In this document: positions 9,570 to 18,573 of the stretch, piece after piece | Numbering within the stretch: the stretch's first letter is position 1 | How the letters are laid out: every line of letters starts with the position of its first letter | Source of the DNA: Actinomycetota bacterium | GTDB lineage: Bacteria > Actinomycetota > Actinomycetes > Streptosporangiales > Streptosporangiaceae | Assembly (NCBI GenBank): GCA_003168215.1 | Contig: PMSW01000101.1 | Coordinates: 7,426 to 56,814, forward strand | Direction: 5' to 3' | DNA length: 49,389 bases | Notes under the pieces: generated by a model | The model's input: only the letters and a program-made list of their open reading frames with translations | Database searches by the model: none | What the model was told of the DNA's origin: nothing | Position numbers and translations under genes: made by a program

Positions 9570-9625
9570 GTGGTGAATCCGGGGACCGATCACCTCCGAA
9601 CGTGCTCGGTCGCCGGATTCACCAC
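9570..9625. terminator. Long stem-loop downstream of the ABC/GH4 operon
   Basis: GTGGTGAATCCGG (9570-9582) / CCGGATTCACCAC (9613-9625), then GACCGA (9584-9589) / TCGGTC (9606-9611): 19 paired bp with one mismatch. Confidence 0.6.
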
Positions 9626-9807
9626 CTTCGGTCGGCAGCGCTTTGGCGCCCCCCTTGGCGTCGGCGCGCCCTGCGGGTGGCCTGACCTGCGGATCTGTTT
9701 GCGGCTAAGAACTGCGGGTAGTGCGTCGCGGGGCCGGCCGGGGTACGACTACGTCAGGCGGCTGGCGGTCATGACGAGGGGATGGTGGCGAGCTGCTACC
9801 GGAAAAA

Positions 9808-10560
9808 ATGATCAGTCGATTGCCGCTGCACGCGGGCGCGGTGCCGGCGGCCGAGGGGTCCGGGCTGGCGGTGACCCGGGTCGGCGTCGTCATCCCGGCG
9901 CACGATGAGGAAGTCCTGCTGCCGGCCTGCCTGTCGGCGCTGGGCGCTGCCGCCGCGCGGGCCGGGGTGCCGGTGTCGGTGGTGGTTGTCCTGGACGCGT
10001 GCACGGACGGCACGCTGGAGGCCGTGCGCGGGGCTGACCCGGCTCCCTTCGACCGGCTGGAGCACATCGCGTGCCAGACGCGCAGAGTCGGCGCGGCGCG
10101 CGCGGCGGGCAGCCGGCACCTGATCGGCGCGCACGATCCGGCGGGACTGTGGCTGGCCACCACCGACGCCGACTCCACCGTCCCGCCCGACTGGATCGCC
10201 CGGCAGCTCGCGCACGTCAGGCGTGGCGCGCGCGCCGTGATCGGCACGGTCGAGGTTGCTGACTGGTCGCAGCATCCGCCGCAGGTCGAGCCGCGCTACC
10301 GCAGGCTGTACCGGGCGCGCGATGGCCACCGGCACGTGCACGGCGCCAACATGTCGATGGCCGCGACCGCCTACCTCGCGGCCGGCGGCTTCCCTGCGGT
10401 GGCCGCCGAGGAGGACGTCGCGATGATCGAGCGGCTGACCGCGCTGCGCGAGCCGGTTGTCTGGGCAGCGGATCTTCCCGTGACCACCAGCGCCCGGCTG
10501 CACGGCCGGGCCGCCGGCGGCTTCGCCGGTTACCTCGCTCAGCTGGCCAGCGGATCGTGA
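9808..10560 (+). CDS. Glycosyltransferase family 2
   Basis: VGVVIPAHDEEVLLPACLSAL; TTDADSTVPPDW. Confidence 0.85.
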   Translation: MISRLPLHAGAVPAAEGSGLAVTRVGVVIPAHDEEVLLPACLSALGAAAARAGVPVSVVVVLDACTDGTLEAVRGADPAPFDRLEHIACQTRRVGAARAAGSRHLIGAHDPAGLWLATTDADSTVPPDWIARQLAHVRRGARAVIGTVEVADWSQHPPQVEPRYRRLYRARDGHRHVHGANMSMAATAYLAAGGFPAVAAEEDVAMIERLTALREPVVWAADLPVTTSARLHGRAAGGFAGYLAQLASGS

Positions 10561-11603
10561 AGCAGCCAGCGGACCTGTCGCGCAGCCTCGGCCAGCTGCT
10601 GGCCGCGGGATCAGGCCGCCTGCCGCTGCCAGGGAGCGGGGAGACCTTGCGGCGATGGCAGGCGCTGGCCGATGTCGCCGCCCGCGACCTCGCGCTGGCA
10701 AAGCTATTCGAAGGCCATACCGATGCGCTGGCGATCATGGCCGAGCTGGGCGCCGCGGAGGTGGATCCTGCGTCAGTCTGGGGTACCTGGGCAGCCGAGC
10801 CGCCGTCGGCGCGCCTTGAGCTCAAGCGTTCCGCTCAGGGAGCGCGCCTGACCGGCCGCAAGGCATGGTGCTCCGGCGCGGAGATCGTCAGTCACGCGGT
10901 GCTCACTGCCTGGGACGACCAGGGCGCGCAGTGCCTGGCCGCAGTCGCGATCGGCCAGCCGGGGGTAACGGTGACAACCGACGGCTGGCACGCCGTCGGC
11001 ATGGGCCGTGCCGCTAGCGGGGACGTTCTCTTCGATGCCGCTGCGGCTGTCGAGATCGGAGAACCCGGCCAGTACACCGCCCGGCCCGGTTTCTGGCAGG
11101 GCGGCTGCGGGATCGCCGCGTGCTGGTACGGCGGCGCGGTCCCCTTCGCCGATGCGGTCGCGGATCTGCTGCGCCGCCGCGACGACCCGCATGCGGCGGC
11201 GCATCTCGGCGCGATCGACGCGGCACTGGCAGCGGCCCGCGCCTTGCTGACCGAAACGGCGGCCTGGATCGACGCGAACCCGGCCGCCCCGGCGCGGATT
11301 CAGGCACTGCGATCGCGGGCCGCCGTCGAGGAAACAGTCGGCACCGTGCTGTCGCATGCTGGCCGCGCGCTCGGAGCCGGCCCGCTGTGCCGGGACGTGG
11401 CGCTCGCGCAGCGCTTCGCCGACCTGCCGGTCTTTGTCCGGCAGAGCCATGCAGAACGTGACCTGGCGGAGCTTGGCCGCGGGCTGAGTAACGCCAATGG
11501 GCCGAGTGACGCTAGTGGGCTGAGTGACGGCGACGGGCTGAGTGACGGCGACGGGCTGAGTGACGACGACGGTGAGCGCAGCGGGCACGGGTGGCGGCTG
11601 TGA
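10557..11603 (+). CDS. Acyl-CoA dehydrogenase-like protein
   Basis: GEFA-like middle domain LTGRKAWCSGAEIVSHAVLTA; overall acyl-CoA dehydrogenase layout; ATGA-type overlap with GT2. Confidence 0.7.
   Translation: MKQPADLSRSLGQLLAAGSGRLPLPGSGETLRRWQALADVAARDLALAKLFEGHTDALAIMAELGAAEVDPASVWGTWAAEPPSARLELKRSAQGARLTGRKAWCSGAEIVSHAVLTAWDDQGAQCLAAVAIGQPGVTVTTDGWHAVGMGRAASGDVLFDAAAAVEIGEPGQYTARPGFWQGGCGIAACWYGGAVPFADAVADLLRRRDDPHAAAHLGAIDAALAAARALLTETAAWIDANPAAPARIQALRSRAAVEETVGTVLSHAGRALGAGPLCRDVALAQRFADLPVFVRQSHAERDLAELGRGLSNANGPSDASGLSDGDGLSDGDGLSDDDGERSGHGWRL
11481..11570 (+). repeat. In-frame 18-bp tandem repeat (5 units) at the 3' end of the ACAD-like gene
   Basis: GGGCTGAGTGACGGCGAC and variants; encodes GLSDGD-type hexapeptides. 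Confidence 0.95.
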
Positions 11604-12394
11604 GCGCGGCGGCAGCCGGCTTCCCGGATCCGGGCACGCCGGAGGATCGGGTCATCGCCGGGCAGGGTACGACGGCAGCGCAGTGGCGGGCCTGGATGGG
11701 CTGGCCTGGCCTGCAGGCTGCCACCGTCGATGAGCTCGTGCCGGCCGGGCACCGGCTGGTCGTCGTGGCACCGCACCCCGATGATGAAGTGCTCGGATCC
11801 GGCGGGCTGCTCGCCGGAACCGCGCACGCAGGCCGTGAGCAGCTGCTCGTGGCCGTCACCGACGGCCAGGGCAGCCACCCTGGCTCACTGCGCTGGCCGG
11901 AGAAGGAGCTAGGGGCGCAACGCCGCCGGGAGACCGCCGCGGCGCTGCGCGTGCTGGGCGCGGAGGCGTGCACCGTAGTCAGGATCGGCATCGATGACGG
12001 CAGTATCGCCGCCGCCAGGGCCGAGCTCGCCGACGCGCTGGCCGCGGTGGTCAGGCCAGCCGACGTGGTCGTCTCGCCGTGGCGATTCGACGGGCACCCT
12101 GATCATGAGGCAGTCGGGCAGACCGCGGCGGCGGTGATCGCGCAGGTGAACGGCGCCAGTCACCTCGAGGCGCCGATCTGGGCCTGGCACTGGGCCGTGC
12201 CTGGTGACCGCCGGATGCCATGGCAGCGGGCTGCGGTGCTGCACCTCGGACCGTTCCTGGCGTGGCGCAAGGGCGGAGCGGCGCGGTGTTTCACCAGCCA
12301 GCTTGAGCCCGACCCGTCGACAGGCGCGGACGCCATCCTGCCGCCATCGGTGGTGGCCCGCCTGGTGCACTCGCGGGAGGTGTTCTTCCGGTGA
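11591..12394 (+). CDS. PIG-L family deacetylase (LmbE-like)
   Basis: VVVAPHPDDEVLGSGG; DGHPDHEAVG; overlaps the preceding gene. Confidence 0.9.
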   Translation: MAAVSAAAAGFPDPGTPEDRVIAGQGTTAAQWRAWMGWPGLQAATVDELVPAGHRLVVVAPHPDDEVLGSGGLLAGTAHAGREQLLVAVTDGQGSHPGSLRWPEKELGAQRRRETAAALRVLGAEACTVVRIGIDDGSIAAARAELADALAAVVRPADVVVSPWRFDGHPDHEAVGQTAAAVIAQVNGASHLEAPIWAWHWAVPGDRRMPWQRAAVLHLGPFLAWRKGGAARCFTSQLEPDPSTGADAILPPSVVARLVHSREVFFR

Positions 12395-12999
12395 CCGAGC
12401 CGGCCGACCTCGCCTATCTGAGCGCGCTCTACGCTCAGGATCGCGATCCCTGGCATCTTCGTGATGGCTGGTACGAACGCCGCAAGCTCCAGCTGCTGCT
12501 CGCCTGCCTGCCGAGGGAGAGGTATGCCGCGGCATTCGAGCCAGGCTGCTCGGTGGGCGAGGTCACCGCGCGGCTCGCCGAACGGTGCGACCGCGTCCTG
12601 GCGGCGGATTTTCACGCTGATGCGGTGGCCGCGGCCAGGCAGCGCACCGCCGGCTCGCCCCATGTCGAGGTCCGGCAGCTCATCCTCCCCCGGCAATGGC
12701 CGCCGGGCACCCGCTTCGACCTGATCGTGCTCAGCGAGATCGGCTACTTCCAGTCCGCCGCCGCGTGGGCGGAGCTGTGCGGACTGGCCGCTGGCAGCCT
12801 GGCGGGGGAGGCGACGGTACTGGCATGCCACTGGCGCCGGGACTTCGCCGAGCGGACGCTGCCCACCGATGCGCTGCATGCCCAGCTCGGCGATGCGCTC
12901 AGAATCCCCAAGCACACCAGCGTCACGGATGCCGACTTCGTGATCGACGTATGGACGGCAAGCTCCCGCAGCGTCGCCCAGGCCGACGGCCTGGCCTAA
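12391..12999 (+). CDS. NodS-like class I SAM-dependent methyltransferase
   Basis: DPWHLRDGWYERRK; AFEPGCSVGEVTARLAERCDRVLAADF; ATGA-type overlap with the PIG-L gene. Confidence 0.85.
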   Translation: MTEPADLAYLSALYAQDRDPWHLRDGWYERRKLQLLLACLPRERYAAAFEPGCSVGEVTARLAERCDRVLAADFHADAVAAARQRTAGSPHVEVRQLILPRQWPPGTRFDLIVLSEIGYFQSAAAWAELCGLAAGSLAGEATVLACHWRRDFAERTLPTDALHAQLGDALRIPKHTSVTDADFVIDVWTASSRSVAQADGLA

Positions 13000-13093
13000 T
13001 GCGCGGCGCGGGCTTTCGCCTGGGGCGACAGCCTGGACGCCCGAGGCCTTTGGCGGAAGGTACGACGATTGTCCGGAGCTTGCGGAACTAGGC

Positions 13094-13561
13094 GTGATCA
13101 GCCGGCGGCAAGTAGGCCCGACCGTGCTGGTCCGCCTGGAGCGCGCAAACGCGGCCGGGCAGCTAGTTGCCCGCCTGGGCCGCCTGCGAATCCAGGTGAT
13201 CGAGGAGATGCGCGGACTCGCCCGCGATCTTGATCCGCAGCCGCTCAGCATGGTTTTGTTCGGATCGCTGGCGCGCGGGGACGCCGGCGCCGCGAGCGAC
13301 ATTGACATTCTCGCCGTCCGCCCGGCCGGCGGCGGCGAGCGCTGGGCCGCGGGCCCGACCGGGTTTTCGTCAAAAACGCAGGTTCTTACCGGGAATCGCG
13401 TCCAGATCCTCGACTACGACCTCCCCGACCTGCAGCAACGGTATGCGGCCCAAGGCGATGCCGCTGGCGCCAGGTGCTGGCAGTCGGTTGCCGGGGATGC
13501 CCTGACCCTGGCAGGCGCCGACCTGCAGGAGCTGATGGAGGCCGGCCGTGCCGCGCGGTAG
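13094..13561 (+). CDS. Nucleotidyltransferase-domain protein, probably 5'-truncated (partial winged-helix N-terminus)
   Basis: LFGSLARGDAGAASDIDILAVRP (GSxARG...SDIDIL); N-terminal VISRRQVGPTVLVRLERANAAGQL resembles the second half of a wHTH. Confidence 0.65.
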   Translation: MISRRQVGPTVLVRLERANAAGQLVARLGRLRIQVIEEMRGLARDLDPQPLSMVLFGSLARGDAGAASDIDILAVRPAGGGERWAAGPTGFSSKTQVLTGNRVQILDYDLPDLQQRYAAQGDAAGARCWQSVAGDALTLAGADLQELMEAGRAAR

Positions 13562-13603
13562 TGGGCAACACCCCGTCAGCAAGGCTGACGCGGCTGCAAC
13601 GGG

Positions 13604-14221
13604 TCACCAGTGGCCGCGGTGCACCAGGTCGTCGAGGCTGCGGCGCTTGATAACTCGCGATGAGCCGCCCAGGTCGGCCGCCGGATCGGGGTGCCCGACC
13701 GCGACCGCGCCGATCGGCACGTAGCGCTCGGGCACGCCGTAGTGAGCGCGGAACCGCCCGAACAACTCGGGCACGATGCCGAAGAACAGGGCGCCCAGCC
13801 CTTCGTCGACCGCGGCGAGCAGCATCAGCAGAGCGGTGAACCCCGTGTCGATGTCCCAGTAGGGCACTGGCCAGTGCGCCTCGTCCCGGTCGGTCCAGCC
13901 CTTGTCCGGCCGGGCATAACGCTCCAGGTAGATCTCCTTGCAGGAGAGCGGAACAACCACCAGCGGCGCGTTGGCGAGCGAATCGGCCGCAGGCCCTGGT
14001 GACCCACCGCCATCGTCCTGGCCGGAGCGGACCATCTCCCAGAACGGCGCTAGCTGCTCTGCTCCCTCCAGCACCAGGAGCGCATAGCCCTGGCTGAATC
14101 CTGCTGACGGCGCGCGGTTGGCAGCTGCCAGCAGCCGCTGGGTGACCCCCGGGTCGAGTGGCTCCGCGGTGAAGGCCCGGACCATGCGGCGCTTCCTGAG
14201 CACCTCGTCGAATTCCACCAC
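13604..14221 (-). CDS. Nitroreductase family protein
   Basis: RKRRMVRAFTAEPLDPGVTQRLLAAANRAPSAGFSQGYALLVLEG. Confidence 0.88.
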   Translation of the reverse strand: MVEFDEVLRKRRMVRAFTAEPLDPGVTQRLLAAANRAPSAGFSQGYALLVLEGAEQLAPFWEMVRSGQDDGGGSPGPAADSLANAPLVVVPLSCKEIYLERYARPDKGWTDRDEAHWPVPYWDIDTGFTALLMLLAAVDEGLGALFFGIVPELFGRFRAHYGVPERYVPIGAVAVGHPDPAADLGGSSRVIKRRSLDDLVHRGHW

Positions 14222-14261
14222 GCCAGCCTAAGCCGCCAGCAGCCTCAGCCGCCGGCCGCGG

Positions 14262-15086
14262 TCAGATCGCCGTCCCTGAGTCAGCGTTCCCGTGCCCGAG
14301 CAGGTAACAGGCGATCGCGGCCGCCGAGGCCACGTTGAGGGAGCTCACTCCCCCGCTCATCGGTATCCGTACGCACATGTCCGCCCCGGCCAGCCAGCGG
14401 GCCGACAGTCCGTCCCCCTCGGTCCCGAGCAGCAGGGCTATCCGGCCGCCGGCCGGCACATCGCCGATCGGCACCGCATCCGGTGCGGGCGTCAGCGCCA
14501 GCAGCCGGAACCCGGCCTCCTGGAGCCCGCCGAGCCCGTGCCGCCAGTCGTCCATCCGGGCGTACGGCATCGAGAAGACCGCCCCCATCGACACTCTGAC
14601 CGCGCGCCGGTAGAGCGGATCAGCGCAGCGGGGCGCCAGGATCACCGCGTCGAAACTGAGCGCTGCCGCACAGCGGAAGATCGCGCCTACGTTCGCGTGA
14701 TCGACGATGTCCTCGAGCACCACGATGCGGCTGGCACCATCCACCAGGTCGGCAACGGCGGGCAGCGGCAGCCGGTGCATCGAGGCGAGCGGGCCCCGGT
14801 GCACCCGGTAGCCGGTAAGGGTCTCGGCGGCGGCCGGAGCGATGATGTACACCGGGCCGGGGCAGCCGGCCGCCAGGTCGGCTAGGCCGTCCAGCTTGTC
14901 CTGCGTGATCAGCAAGGAACGCACCCGGTAGCCGGCTGCCATCGCCCGCCTGATCACCTTCTCGCCCTCGGCGACGAACAGCCCGTGCGTGGTCTCCAGC
15001 TTCCTGCGCAAGTGCACATCGGTGAGCCGGACGTAGTCCGCGAGACGCGGATCGCCGAGGTCACTGACGGGAATCAGGGGCGGCAC
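14262..15086 (-). CDS. TrmH/SpoU family RNA 2'-O-methyltransferase
   Basis: VLEDIVDHANVGAIFRCAAALSFDAVIL; LLLGTEGDGLSARWLAGAD; VRIPMSGGVSSLNVASAAAIACYLL. Confidence 0.92.
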   Translation of the reverse strand: MPPLIPVSDLGDPRLADYVRLTDVHLRRKLETTHGLFVAEGEKVIRRAMAAGYRVRSLLITQDKLDGLADLAAGCPGPVYIIAPAAAETLTGYRVHRGPLASMHRLPLPAVADLVDGASRIVVLEDIVDHANVGAIFRCAAALSFDAVILAPRCADPLYRRAVRVSMGAVFSMPYARMDDWRHGLGGLQEAGFRLLALTPAPDAVPIGDVPAGGRIALLLGTEGDGLSARWLAGADMCVRIPMSGGVSSLNVASAAAIACYLLGHGNADSGTAI

Positions 15087-15185
15087 CTGCTCAGTCTGCC
15101 CGGGCCGGCCATGTGCCGTGCGGGGGCCTCATCCCCAGGCAGTGCCCGGGCTGGGCGAGAGTCTGTGCCCGGCCAGCGGCAGGAG

Positions 15186-16352
15186 TTAGTGCAGGGTACC
15201 GCGCAGCGCCGTCACCCGCTGGACCGCGGCGGTGAAGCCGGCCGGGTTCAGCTGCCCGCTGCCGTAAGCGCTGGCAAGCGCCAAGGTGACCGCCTGCCCC
15301 TGGGTGACGTCGCGTGCCGAGCACAAGATGAGATCCATCCCGGCCTGGGCGGCGAGCACGGCGCGCTGCGCGGAGGTGCCGAACGCGGTCAGCGCGCCGG
15401 CTTCCAGCGCATCGGTGATGGTCACGCCCTGGTAGCCGAGCCGGCCGCGCAGTTCGCCCTGGATCACCGCCGTGGACAGCCCGGCCGGGAAGGACGCGTC
15501 AAGCGCCGGGTAGATCGCCCAGGATGCCATGATGAGCCGGACCCCGGCGGAGATGGCGGCCGGGTAGGGCGCCTCGTCCGTGGACCGCAAAGTGGCCAGC
15601 GATACCTTCAGGGTGACCGGGCCAGTGTCGGTGTCCTGTGACCTGGTGGCTGCGCCCAGGCCCGGGAAGTGCTTGGCGGTGGCCGCCACGCCCGTCAGCT
15701 GCTGGGCGGTGATGAACGCCTGTCCGCAGGAGGTCACTGTCGGCGCCTTGCTGCTGTAGGAGCGCTGGAACTGGTCGATGAAGTTGCCAGACTTGCGGAA
15801 CACGTCAAGGACCGGCGCCAGGTTGACGTTCATGCCGACGCTGGCGAGGTTCTGCCCTGCTCCGGTTCCGGCCTGGGCCGCGGCCGTGGCCGGGTTCGCG
15901 GATTGCCCGATCTGCTTTTCCGACATGACGGGCGCGCCGGGCAGCCGCCGCACCAGGCCGCCCTCCTGGTCGGTCATCAGCAGCAGCGGCGACGGCACCG
16001 GGCTCTGCTGCTGCGCCTGCCGGAGCTGACTGACAGCGGACGCGATCTGGGCGTCACCCGAGATGTTCTCGCCGAAGAAGATCACCCCCGCGGCCTCGCC
16101 CGCGGTGATCTGCTGCAGCAGGGCCGCCGGCACGGTCAGGCCCGGATAGGAGAAGATCACCCGCTGGCCGGCCAGCTGCTGTGCTGATAGCCCGGCCTGC
16201 GCCCTGATCCGCTCCAGCGCAGGACGCTGCTGCGCCGTCGCGGCCTGGCCGCCGGACAGGGCGCCCGCCAGCGGCGCCGCGGCGCCCAGCACCAGCAGTT
16301 TCCTGAGCACGTCCCGGCGCCCCGTACCGGACTGTGCCTGTGCATCTTCCAT
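15186..16352 (-). CDS. Glycoside hydrolase family 3 (beta-N-acetylhexosaminidase-like), exported
   Basis: LLMTDQEGGLVRRLPGAP; VAATAKHFPGLGAATRSQDTDTGPV; GVTITDALEAGAL; twin-Arg-like N-terminus followed by a hydrophobic stretch. Confidence 0.88.
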   Translation of the reverse strand: MEDAQAQSGTGRRDVLRKLLVLGAAAPLAGALSGGQAATAQQRPALERIRAQAGLSAQQLAGQRVIFSYPGLTVPAALLQQITAGEAAGVIFFGENISGDAQIASAVSQLRQAQQQSPVPSPLLLMTDQEGGLVRRLPGAPVMSEKQIGQSANPATAAAQAGTGAGQNLASVGMNVNLAPVLDVFRKSGNFIDQFQRSYSSKAPTVTSCGQAFITAQQLTGVAATAKHFPGLGAATRSQDTDTGPVTLKVSLATLRSTDEAPYPAAISAGVRLIMASWAIYPALDASFPAGLSTAVIQGELRGRLGYQGVTITDALEAGALTAFGTSAQRAVLAAQAGMDLILCSARDVTQGQAVTLALASAYGSGQLNPAGFTAAVQRVTALRGTLH

Positions 16353-16564
16353 GTCGCCCCCGCTATCTGGCCTGGATTGCCCGTACCCCGCGCCGTTCCC
16401 CAGGGAACCATCCTTGACCAGGAGAAAGCCGGGCGGGGCTCAGCAGGACTGCTGAATGCACCGTTACGGCAGTGCATGGCCTAAACGGGGGCAAGTCGGC
16501 CGATTCGCAAATCTCTGCTTGGATATAGTCATCCCGGGACGGAGCTGTTGGCCGGAGCCGGCGG

Positions 16565-18328
16565 GTGACGGAGAGGTCTGCGGTGAGCGCTGGACGCACA
16601 GGACGGCCCGGCGCGGCCAGGCGCGGTCGCAAGCACCGTGTACGGACCGGCCTGCTGGTAACCGTCGCGGTCGTTATCGCGGCAGCTGTGATGGCCACCT
16701 TAGGCACGCAGACGATCATGGCCAGCGTCTCGTGCGCACGTAACCCTGTGCTGGTCAACGTCGCGGCCTCTGACGACATCGCGCCCGCCGTTCAGCGAGT
16801 CGCCCGGTACTTCAACCGCCTGCATCGACTGGTGGGCGGCCGCTGCGCGGAGGTGCAGGTCACCGAGGACCAGTCAGCGGCCGCCGCCGCCATGGTCGAC
16901 GGCAAGGACTCCTCGCACGGCCTTCCGGCCATTGACGCGTGGATCCCGGACTCGAGCCTGTGGGTGGATGTGGCCCGGAGCCTGCCAGTCGGCGCGCAGG
17001 CGGTCCAGCCCACCGGCCTTGACGTGGCACGGTCACCGCTGATGATCGTGATGCCGCAATCGGTGGCAGCCAGGCTGCGGGCGTTCGGCAGTTCCGCTGG
17101 CTGGAATTTCCTGCTGCCGCAATCCGCCGGCGGCCCGCCCGCCGCGGACGGCGTGCAGGTAGAGCTACCTGATCCGCAGCAGAGTTCTGCCGGGCTGGCC
17201 ACCGTCATCGAGATGGAGCGGCTACTCGGCACCGGGCCGGCTTCGCGTAATAACTTCTCCAGGTTCGTCTTCGGCACCCATGTGACGTCTCAGTACGACA
17301 ATCCGGCTTCCCTTACCTCGGTTGTTTCCCTTGCCAAGTCCCCGCTCGCCGAGAGCCCGGTCACCGTCGCCACCGAGCAGGCTGTCGTGCAGTATGACCT
17401 GGCTCATCCGGGTCAGCCGCTGGCCGCGCGGTACCCATCCGACGGAAGCCCTGAGCTGGACTACCCCTACGTGCTAACAACGGCCGAGCCCTTGCAGCAC
17501 CAGGTGGCAGTGGAGTTCGGGAAGGTACTAGGGCAGGGATACGCGGCATCTGTGGTCCGTTTTGATGGCTTCCGGTCGGCGCTCGGCGTGGCGGACCGGA
17601 CGCCTGCCTCTTTCGGGCTGTCCGGACAGCAGCTGAGGCTGACGGCGCTGGCGAATCCGGGTGAGGCACAGGCCACGCTGCAGGCCTGGAACAAGCTCCG
17701 GATCGGCAACCGCCTGCTGGCGCTCGTCGACATTTCCGGGTCGATGGCCCAGCCGGCGGTGCCAGGCGGCCCGAGCCTGGAAGACGAGCTGACCCAGACG
17801 GCTGACCAGGGGGTCTTGCTGTTCCCTGACAGCACCCGGATGGGCCTGTGGGAGTTCGCGAGCGACCTCGACGGCACCAGGCCCTACAAGGAGCTCGTCC
17901 CCGTCGGGCCGATGACCGCCGAGGTCGGGCTGATCACCCGGCGTCAGCAGATCCAGCAGATCAACCAGACCCTGCAGCCCAAGCCGGGCAGCACCACCAG
18001 CCTGTACGACTCCATCCTGGCCGCCTACCGTTACATGATCGGCACCTATCAGCCCCACTACGGCAACTTCGTCCTCGTGCTGACCGGCGGCGCGGACAAC
18101 GCGCCGGGTGACATATCCCCCGGCAAGCTGCTCAGGAAGGTGCGCGCGCTCAGCAGCCCGGGCCGCCATGTCGCGTTCCTCTTCCTGGTGTTCGGCGAGT
18201 CAAGGCAGTTTGCCGCCATCCGCAAGATCGCGGTGGCAACCGGCGGGTCTGCCTTCCAGATCACCGACCCGGCCGAGATCAACAAGGACTTCTTCGACAG
18301 CCTCGCCCACACCATCGCGGCCGGCTGA
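16565..18328 (+). CDS. Secreted substrate-binding-like protein with C-terminal VWA domain
   Basis: N-terminal TM; RIGNRLLALVDISGSMAQ (MIDAS DxSxS); LVLTGGADN. Confidence 0.82.
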   Translation: MTERSAVSAGRTGRPGAARRGRKHRVRTGLLVTVAVVIAAAVMATLGTQTIMASVSCARNPVLVNVAASDDIAPAVQRVARYFNRLHRLVGGRCAEVQVTEDQSAAAAAMVDGKDSSHGLPAIDAWIPDSSLWVDVARSLPVGAQAVQPTGLDVARSPLMIVMPQSVAARLRAFGSSAGWNFLLPQSAGGPPAADGVQVELPDPQQSSAGLATVIEMERLLGTGPASRNNFSRFVFGTHVTSQYDNPASLTSVVSLAKSPLAESPVTVATEQAVVQYDLAHPGQPLAARYPSDGSPELDYPYVLTTAEPLQHQVAVEFGKVLGQGYAASVVRFDGFRSALGVADRTPASFGLSGQQLRLTALANPGEAQATLQAWNKLRIGNRLLALVDISGSMAQPAVPGGPSLEDELTQTADQGVLLFPDSTRMGLWEFASDLDGTRPYKELVPVGPMTAEVGLITRRQQIQQINQTLQPKPGSTTSLYDSILAAYRYMIGTYQPHYGNFVLVLTGGADNAPGDISPGKLLRKVRALSSPGRHVAFLFLVFGESRQFAAIRKIAVATGGSAFQITDPAEINKDFFDSLAHTIAAG

Positions 18329-18447
18329 CCGGGTCGGCTGCGCTGAGTGGCGCGGGTGCGAGCAACGCCGGAGATGGTTTTGCCGGGATGGAGATGATCC
18401 TTGGCAGTTCGTGTGAACCTGCTATCCGATCTGCGCGTCATCTCTTT

Positions 18448-18478
18448 GAGGCCCGGCGAGAGCGGGGCGCCGGGCCTC
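18448..18478. terminator. Bidirectional terminator-like hairpin between convergent genes
   Basis: GAGGCCCGGCG (18448-18458) / CGCCGGGCCTC (18468-18478), 9-nt loop. Confidence 0.7.
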
Positions 18479-18537
18479 ATCCAATCTTCCTCTTGAGGCC
18501 GCCACCTTGGCTCGGCCCCACATCGCGGCCGACCCGG

Positions 18538-18573
18538 CTGCAGACGGCTTCCTAGCTGCAGACGGCTTCCTAG
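18538..18573. repeat. Perfect 18-bp tandem duplication spanning a stop codon
   Basis: CTGCAGACGGCTTCCTAG x2 (18538-18555, 18556-18573). Confidence 0.95.

Noticed and set aside
13566-13595. Short CGTCAGC-AAG-GCTGACG hairpin as a notable element
   Set aside because: Ordinary small terminator-like stem between convergent genes; not distinctive.
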